Positions 57,246 to 64,000 of a stretch of 64,000 nt of DNA are shown piece by piece. Where the stretch lies: contig JACMZG010000008.1 in the NCBI GenBank assembly GCA_018340805.1, positions 80,226,352-80,290,351 on the forward strand. Direction: 5' to 3'. The notes under the pieces are model-generated. The model did no database searches, had not been told where the DNA came from, and saw only the letters and a list, made by a program, of their open reading frames with translations. The DNA is from Microvelia longipes (Eukaryota; Arthropoda; Insecta; Hemiptera; Veliidae). The position numbers were made by a program, and so were the translations under genes. Numbering within the stretch: position 1 is the stretch's first letter; the number at the start of each line of letters is the position of its first letter.

Positions 57246-60200
57246 ACCTCAGCATTATTAGGTACTCAAATATCTAGGGTGTTTTAGCGTTAAGGTATAA
57301 TTAAAGCCTAGAGAAATAATACGATGGATAAGCATTCCACCAAATAATACGGGGAATACTGTATTCACAAATGCAATAACGACCTGTGTTAACACATGGC
57401 AGCTTAGTTTTTTATTTGTGTAGTTCTATATAATGATATTGGAACTACATTCAGTCAATACATCACAGAATTTGTTAATTTAAATTTTGTACCGTACAAC
57501 GTCATAATTTTCATAGAGATGTGAAAAATCTTTTTCATATAATTTTAAATGTCACACCAATAAATACGTGAGTTCATTAATAACATAAGAACTGAAAGTT
57601 TAATAACTGTGAAATTGACACTACTAATTTACTACAAGTGTCGCTATCTGAAGATAGGCCGATCGTTGAAACACAGTACGTAAATGAAAATTTATAGGCC
57701 TTCAAATTTAATAATAAATATTTTATAAATGGCGAGTAGTACAATAATGCAATTCTCTGGATCTATTGAGAGCCTCTAGATATGTTCACTTGTGTCAAAT
57801 GTTAACTCGACTGGTCAAATTTTCGATTTTAAACGCATATTATTTTTACATTGCTAAAAATATCATCTTTAGGGCAGCAAAACTTGGCCTAAAGTCTGAC
57901 TTTTGTGCCAAGGCTCAACTCTAGTATAAACACAGCAGAAGCTATGTGAAACACAGACAGACACAGAGAGTATGATGGAAACCACACAGTACGTCATGAA
58001 AAGGCCTGTAACAGATAATTATGATGAAAGCTCGGTTTTAGGATTTTTATGGTGAACACAATACTTTTCCTATTTATCTACTGTACAGTGAGGAATTGTA
58101 AAAAGGCCATCTTACAAGGTTTTTAATATTAGGCTATTAGTATGCAACAAGTGGGTAAAGCATGTTTGTAACGCTTGTGAGGTAGTTGTTGTTTTAATAG
58201 GGGCATATAAGACAAATATCCACTTTGTTGAGCACCAGTCCAGATTTCCATAGGCTACGCCACCGGCCACCACTAATAAGACTCTAAGAAGAAGAGTAGG
58301 TAAACTCGTGTGAGATAACAACCCTTGCTATGCTAGTAAATCCACACTCGTACTTTACGCAAAAAATATTTTGACAGGTTGTGTTTTACTGACTATTCCT
58401 ATAGATTTGTATTCCTTATTTTGGTCGTTTCTTCATTTAGATTTCTCCGACTCAGCCACTGTAGACTTGACTATGTTGGAGTAAGGCAGTTCAGCCCGAT
58501 CTTTACTTGTAGGCGGATTTAAACCGCGCGCTATGGTTTTAAGAGCCAAAGAAAATGAGTGAAGAGGTATTAATCTGAAACAACAAATTCAAAGACAAAT
58601 AATAGTTATTTAGGGACACGACAGAAATGAGGAATTTCACTGACTAGATAAATACATAGCTTCAAGCCGAAGACGAGGGAAGGCAATGAAAGTTACCTGC
58701 GAAAGAGAAGCCGAGGCAGGTATCCCACGATAAACATCTTACGTCAGTAATTTTCCCTGTCTTACCGTGTTGGAACGCATTATTTTTTTTTTAGATTCTT
58801 GAAAATAATGCTTATGAGGTTGAAGTTTGGATGATGGAAGTTGAGAAAGGGGGTCAATACCTTTTGGCTTCGTATGAAGGCCTTCGGAGTGGGTCAATAT
58901 GTCATGTGACAACGCTGTAGCGAGGCCGCGTGGCAGCTACGGGCCAAAGACCTGTATTTTCTAATACATATCTGTGTTATTTATTTTAGAGTGCTATACT
59001 GTTTTAGAATAGTAATACAATTACTTACCCTTGGATCCATTGAATTATTTTAAAATAATGAGGGAGACAAACTGAAGATTTCTCGTAAAGGATGGCTGAT
59101 ATGGTTTCGTCTATTACGTAATCCTCTGATAAAATAGGTGCCCTGTAATCAGCAGAATTTTATATTATTCACTCTAAAACTCTATTACTCTGATTTCAAT
59201 GTAATGATTTTACTCTAAAATTAAATCTTGTCGGTCCACTAAATCGAGATTTCAGTACCTAAAGCTAGACCAAAAGGGATTTTTTCAAATTATAATTTGT
59301 GTTGTAGTACATAAAGGAGAGAAGAATTGGGATGAGTCTTAGCAAGTTTTCATTAGAAGTTTTATATGGTAGTTCTGTTGGCTACACTGATTTGAAAGTA
59401 CTCTTTAACGCAGAATGTATTTATCACTTATCCAAAGGGATGCATTTAAAGTATTCTGTCTGGCAAATGCTAAAATTTAATTCGATTCTGCATCTGACTT
59501 CTAGAGTATTAATTTTAATTTTAAAAGTATTCTGTTTGAAAGTACCAATTGTTCTAAAAAAAACACTGCAATTATGGCAACCAAGAAGAAGATAAATTTA
59601 AAATTTTCAAATGAAATGATTAAGTTCTTAAGATGCACTTAAGAACTTAAGTGTATAAGTATATTAAAGACGTAACAGATAGTAGTTTGTGCGATGGGAT
59701 GAATCAGCTTGCAAGTAGGCCTCGTCTTTGGTCCTTTTTTGCAAACGCATTTAGATGGAAGATAGTGTTGTTCCTTTGCTATTCCAAACTAAGGTATTTT
59801 GTGTCTTATCTACAGTAGAGGCGTAAGGTTACGCCTCAGGATAGTTTCCGCAAGAACCTATCCCGCCTCAGGATAGGTCCAGAGCAGAAGGATAGGTTCC
59901 GGTTCGGCCTTAGGGATAAGTTTCTATGGTCTGATTGCAGATCTCTCACGGCAAGACGAACCTTTCAAGCTCTTGGTCCAACCATATGGTCGAAACACAT
60001 ATTGTATGTATAAGGTGTATTGTATATCAATTGTATGTACAATTGATGGTTTTAAATTTTGCCTAACAACAGTTCATTTAGAGTTTACGTAGGGGATCTT
60101 TTACGTGTAATTGACATCGTACAGGCTCTGAACTACCGATTTACACAGAGAGACAGGCAGCATGATAAAAACCACTCAGAACGTCAAGAAAATGCCTAAA

Positions 60201-60862
60201 CCGGATTACTATGATGAAACCTTTGTTTCGGATTTTTAGGGAAACACAATACTTTTTCTTATACCAACTTTCAGAGTTTTTTTCAGAGGTTCTTCCCCGG
60301 GAGGGGAGGGGGTGTTTACAGTTGTAAAAAATATTGACGGGGTGCAGCAATTTTTAATGTCAAGTAATACTTTGTTTCAGGAATAATATTTATAAATTTA
60401 TTTAAATAAAAGAAATATTAAATTAATTTTTTAAAATATTTAAACTTGTACATACGAAACACAATAATAACTTCCATGGGTGAAACAATTTAAAAGTGCT
60501 GATATTAAATCATATGAGGGGGGGGAGTAACCAACCCCCCTCCCCTTAAAGAAACCTTGCCTACGTTAGTTACTAACGCAGGCACCTACCAACAATTATT
60601 AGGTAAGGAAGAGTAAATCGTATCCTAATTTTATTAAACATATCTTTAAAATTAGCTGAAACATATTTGAACCAACTGTTTCAAATATGTTTCTGACCAG
60701 ATAAAATTGATTCCTGCTGAGATTACTGCGACTATTGTAATCGGACTATCGTAGTATAATAGGAACTCATACCAGTTTAATCCATTTCTAACTTAAATAG
60801 ATAAGAAGAAATGACCAGGCATATGTTGCGTACTACCACGCGCTAATACATCAGATACTTAC

Positions 60863-63106
60863 GTCGTTGTGAAAAATCGTAAATAATCAGCACTCGTGTT
60901 GATAAAGAAAGGGTGAATTGTCGTTGTCTTGATTTGATTATCCGGGTACACATCATTCATCTCCATCTCCATCGTTTCCATAAACCCTAGACAAATAGAC
61001 TAATATTTATGAAGGTAAAAAGCTGACACATATAAGTTAAATTCTTATTTCAGTCAGGAACTGAAAAGCAGCAAGCGAAAAAGCACTGAAATGTTAGCTA
61101 AGTCAATTAAGTCATCCATTTATTGTAAGACCTGGTTAGACTAATGTCACACAGAGGTATAAAGAAAGAAAAACAATGTATCAACTGTTAAATACTAACT
61201 GGTTAATGCACATTTGGTCGAGCAGTAGAGTGATAACACGTGTACATTACAAAAAGCTGCGACGGATGAGATGGCCACAATGTGTCCGGTGTTTCTTTTC
61301 CTCATCTCTGGATAAAATGCTTTGAATAACTGAAATCAGAATCAAAATAAAATAGTCATCTCCGTACTAAGGGAGAAAAATGAGTTATTACGCCCTGGTT
61401 TTTTCTTGGCTCCTAAGAGTCCTTTTCTTTGGGTGGCAAAAGCGAGAAACTGTCAGATATTATTATTTATCATACGACAAGCTGTTAAGGGTAATCAAGT
61501 CGCAAGTTCACTCCTAAGGCGTTGCCGAGGGAGGAATATACATCAATATTCTGGCGTGGTGGTCTACAAGGCGGGTCAATTTTCTTCGAAATGTTTGCTT
61601 TCATGCGCATCAATCCAATTCTTGCTCAGGTTTACGGTTTCTAGTTTAGGGTCGGGAACAGTAACACGTTCACTTGTCTGTTAGTTTGCGTGAAATTTTC
61701 AAAGGAAATGCACAATTGTATGCCATAGGTTGTTCAAAACTATGCTTGCCCTGTAATATAATCAATACTGCTCTACATTTTACACAATCCTACTAGGCTC
61801 AGTTTATGCTAATATTCGCAATGTTTAAAAATCCATGCATATTGTTACAAAGTAATAGTGCTACTGTTCCGACTATGAAGGATAAACCATAAACCTGAGC
61901 AAGAACTGGATTTGTGGATGAAAGCATGTTTTCTGAATAAATTAGCTCGGATTGTGGTTCATCGCACCAGAATTATTTAGTAGATATTAATTTATAAAGA
62001 GAAAATGTATCGATAAAAATTTTTCTCTGGAACCAAGATTCGAACCTGGGCCCCTATGTTTATGTACTTTGGGTACTTAAATTCACTTCGGACTGGTTTC
62101 ATTTTCCTTAGTGCCCCAATAAATTTAAATGGACACCTTACTCAATATTTGTTGTTCAACTGCCGTATTTTTAAATTTTCAGTTATTTGTGCTTTGTATC
62201 TCATGATCATCATTAGTGTCACAGAGTTGAATAAGGAGAACCTCAGTCTGACTTTTTAGGCAGTCATATAGTCCACTGAATAAAGCAAATAAACTTCCTG
62301 GACTGGAGCAGATACCCCATTTATTTGACCAGAACCTGCTTTTCCCCTCTCAGGTCAGCTACACATAGTAAGGCACTCTTTCATAGCTGGTTAATAAAGA
62401 CCCTAAAACTTATCTGGTACCCCTTTGCTGGTTGCAGACAATTAAAGCAGTTCCTTACAGGGTTAATTTTAAAAATACAATTTTCTAATTAACCTCAGCA
62501 AGCCTTGCCTTAGAAACGTAATGAGTGTTTTCTCCGGTCACTGTCGATTGAATACACTTAACACTTTGGGTATAAACTCAAAGGCTAACTATCCCATGTG
62601 TGGGCATTATGATGAGACAGCCTTTCACCTTCTTGCAGAGTGTAGAGTCTATACTTCTCTTCATACCCGCATATTTGATGTTGGCCCCTTATATGAAGAA
62701 GAGCTATCATCTCTTAGTTGAAAAGATATCATCCTCCTGTATAAACTTTTCTAAGAGTATTCTTGTTTTAAAGTTAACTTTTCTTATTCAAATAAAGGTT
62801 TTGTGAAGAAATTTCGATGCTGTTATTGGATATTTATGTTTACTCAACAAGTCAGTTTCCTGTTAATTCTATCTGTACGTTTCACTAGTAGCGATTTCAA
62901 CAAAGTTCATTAGTTCAGATTTGGAGTTTAATATTGTTAATTTTTACACTTACAAATACTGGTGCCATGGCATTAATCTCATAAAAGGCTCTGATGTCAT
63001 CATACGCCATCTCATCTAGAGATACGCCCATAACTAGAGCTGCGTTATTAACTAGAATATCTACAGGTCCAATTTTTTTCATGACATCTTGGGCAAACTG
63101 TTCGAC
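60863..63106 (-). CDS. short-chain dehydrogenase/reductase, SDR16C/retinol-dehydrogenase-like, internal exons
   Basis: Three clear minus-strand exons: 63106-62954 (51 codons, phase 0), 61329-61200 and 60986-60863. In order they encode VEQFAQDVMKKIGPVDILVN followed by NAALVMG, which is the SDR 'NNAG' strand with Ala-Ala in place of Ala-Gly. Next comes GHIVAISSVAAF with the catalytic Ser region, and YCSTK, the YxxxK active site. The last exon has FMETMEME and IKTTTIHPFFINT, matching the SDR16C 'IKTT-V-P-F-NT' strand. Splice sites are AG/gtaagt, AG/gttagt and AG/gtaagt, with agreeing phases. A micro-exon encoding AYTVNVAKSNQ lies upstream in a tandem repeat. The NAD(P)-binding GxxxGxG exon is beyond the right edge. 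The final exon, after codon fragment AC, was not found in 52727-60862. The enzymes are membrane-associated and oxidise or reduce retinoid, steroid or fatty alcohols; the substrate here is unknown. A LINE remnant lies in the intron between the first two exons. Confidence 0.88.
61575..61945. repeat. inverted-repeat dispersed element
   Basis: CCAATTCTTGCTCAGGTTTA at about 61610-61635 pairs with TAAACCTGAGCAAGAACTGG near 61891. Related sequence occurs at 20045-20100 and near 16620. Within an SDR intron; no coding function seen. Confidence 0.45.
62380..62760 (+). pseudogene. LINE (jockey/R1-type) pol C-terminal remnant
   Basis: In the frame 62521-62721 the peptide MSVFSGHCRLNTLNTLGINS, then YPMCGHYDETAFHLLAEC, matches the 'TGH--LN-HL---G', 'C--C---ET--HLL-EC' tail found after the RNase H region of jockey/R1-type LINEs. 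The upstream part needs frame changes and stops, so it is a dead fragment. It lies in an SDR intron on the opposite strand. Confidence 0.6.
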
Positions 63107-63702
63107 CTATTTAAAAAAAGCATAAAAGACATTAGTTTAAAAAACTATTATTTGCAGATGAGAGCAAAATAAATATATTTTTAATTATTATTATTGTTTT
63201 CATTATTTTATTGTATCCTCAAAGCAAACCAAAAAACAAGCTATTTAAAATTAAATTTGATAAGAGTAAAACCTGAAAAATTTGAAGGAATATCCCTGAT
63301 GCCTCGAGGCTCTAAACGAACATTTTATTAAAGCCGAGTAACTTTTGTCAGCAGGTAACTTATCGGATAAAATGCTTTACATTATGACTGCTGGGGGTGA
63401 TTAATCAGATGTAACATCGAATAAATGAAAATGCACTATTTCGCACACGGGTCCCTCTTGATCTTGTTCTGGTTACTTCAACTTCTCCTTAAGAAGAACA
63501 AATTTATGAACAGTACATAATACAACAATAATATATTGATCTTCAAAAACAATAGAAGTCTATTGTATATAGTCTAATCAATAGTCCCAACAGAAATTCT
63601 GCCCGACAAAATTGTGCGTCTATGAGTGTTAATATACACACTATGTGATAGAACTGGATAATTAAACAAAACAAAAGACCATCGACCTCTTTGCCGTTCT
63701 TT

Positions 63703-64000
63703 AGTAATAATATCTCACCTAATTACTCTTAGCTACATTTACAGTGTAACCCTGCAGGACTAAATACAGCAAGGCATGCATCATTGAAGTAGTAATAATA
63801 TCTCACCTGATTACTTTTTCCTACATTCACAGTGTAAGCCTGCCGGACTAAATACAGCAAGCCATACATCATTGAAGTAGTAATAATATCTCACCTGATT
63901 ACTCTTAGCTACATTCACAGTGTAAGCCTGCAGGACTAAATACAGCAAGCCATGCATCATTGAAGTAGTAATAATATCTCACCTGATTACTCTTAGCTAC
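63703..64000 (-). repeat. 88-bp tandem repeat carrying copies of an SDR micro-exon
   Basis: The string agtaataatatctcacct recurs at 63703, 63791, 63879 and 63967, an exact 88-bp period running off the window. On the minus strand each unit holds a cag acceptor, 33 nt and a gtgaga donor: 63751-63719, 63839-63807, 63927-63895 and a partial copy from 63983. Copies 2 and 3 encode AYTVNVGKSNQ and AYTVNVAKSNQ. This is the SDR 'AYTCD(V/C)' strand that must precede VEQFAQDV, and the phase is correct (0/0). The copy closest to the next exon reads GYTVNVAKSN then TAG, so including it would terminate the protein. Units differ by a few substitutions. Whether the copies are alternative exons or a minisatellite that swallowed one exon cannot be decided here. 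Confidence 0.8.

Larger units (their letters stand above)
52727..60862. other. gene-free interval, OR-D to SDR
   Basis: SINE at the left, 5S-family fragments, the 90-bp minisatellite and AT-rich unique sequence. Searched by eye on the minus strand for the last SDR exon, without success. Confidence 0.5.

Noticed and set aside
59332..59595. 87-codon plus-strand ORF
   Set aside because: No domain, signal peptide or splice context recognised; length is plausible by chance in AT-rich DNA.
60640..60860. Candidate last SDR exon on the minus strand
   Set aside because: An acceptor-like tttcag exists, but the following translation does not resemble the SDR16C C-terminal region.
61406..61684. 92-codon plus-strand ORF
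   Set aside because: Overlaps a dispersed inverted repeat also seen near 20045, and lies in an intron of the opposite-strand SDR gene.
63703..64000. CRISPR-like array
   Set aside because: Eukaryotic context and contiguous 88-bp units without unique spacers; it is a tandem repeat carrying an exon.

Overview
The window looks like insect nuclear DNA: very AT-rich, intron-rich, with long (TA)n arrays, small DNA transposons, SINE-like and Penelope-like retroelements, and three recognisable gene families. The species cannot be fixed from the sequence; a hemipteran-like genome is a guess. Almost all real coding sequence lies in short exons that simple ORF finding misses, so the gene models were built by matching splice sites, reading phase and paralogue alignment.

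Layout. 1-2452: repeats only. 2453-11777 (+): five exons of a takeout/JHBP-family secreted carrier; the signal-peptide exon was not found. 11778-15603: intergenic repeats. 15604-52726 (+): a head-to-tail cluster of four intact insect odorant receptor (7tm_6) genes, OR-A (15604-22942), OR-B (24310-30528), OR-C (34104-43754) and OR-D (47218-52726). All four share one architecture: a long first exon, then exons of 100, 102, 156 and about 60 nt, with intron phases 2,0,0,0. 52727-60862: gene-free, holding SINE and dispersed-repeat debris and a 90-bp minisatellite. 60863-64000 (-): internal exons of a short-chain dehydrogenase/reductase (SDR16C/retinol-dehydrogenase-like). Its upstream 33-nt micro-exon lies in an 88-bp tandem repeat that runs off the window end.

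Function. Receptors of this kind normally pair with Orco in olfactory neuron dendrites. Takeout proteins bind hydrophobic ligands in haemolymph or antennal fluid, and SDRs oxidise or reduce lipophilic alcohols and aldehydes. All three handle small hydrophobic molecules, but nothing here shows they are co-regulated.

Most notable: the tandemly repeated SDR micro-exon, with one copy ending in a stop codon; the near-identical fourth exon in OR-A, OR-B and OR-D against diverged first exons; a head-to-head Penelope-like element with GIY-YIG sequence and a hammerhead-like core; and a dispersed repeat family carrying a 5S-rRNA-like block.
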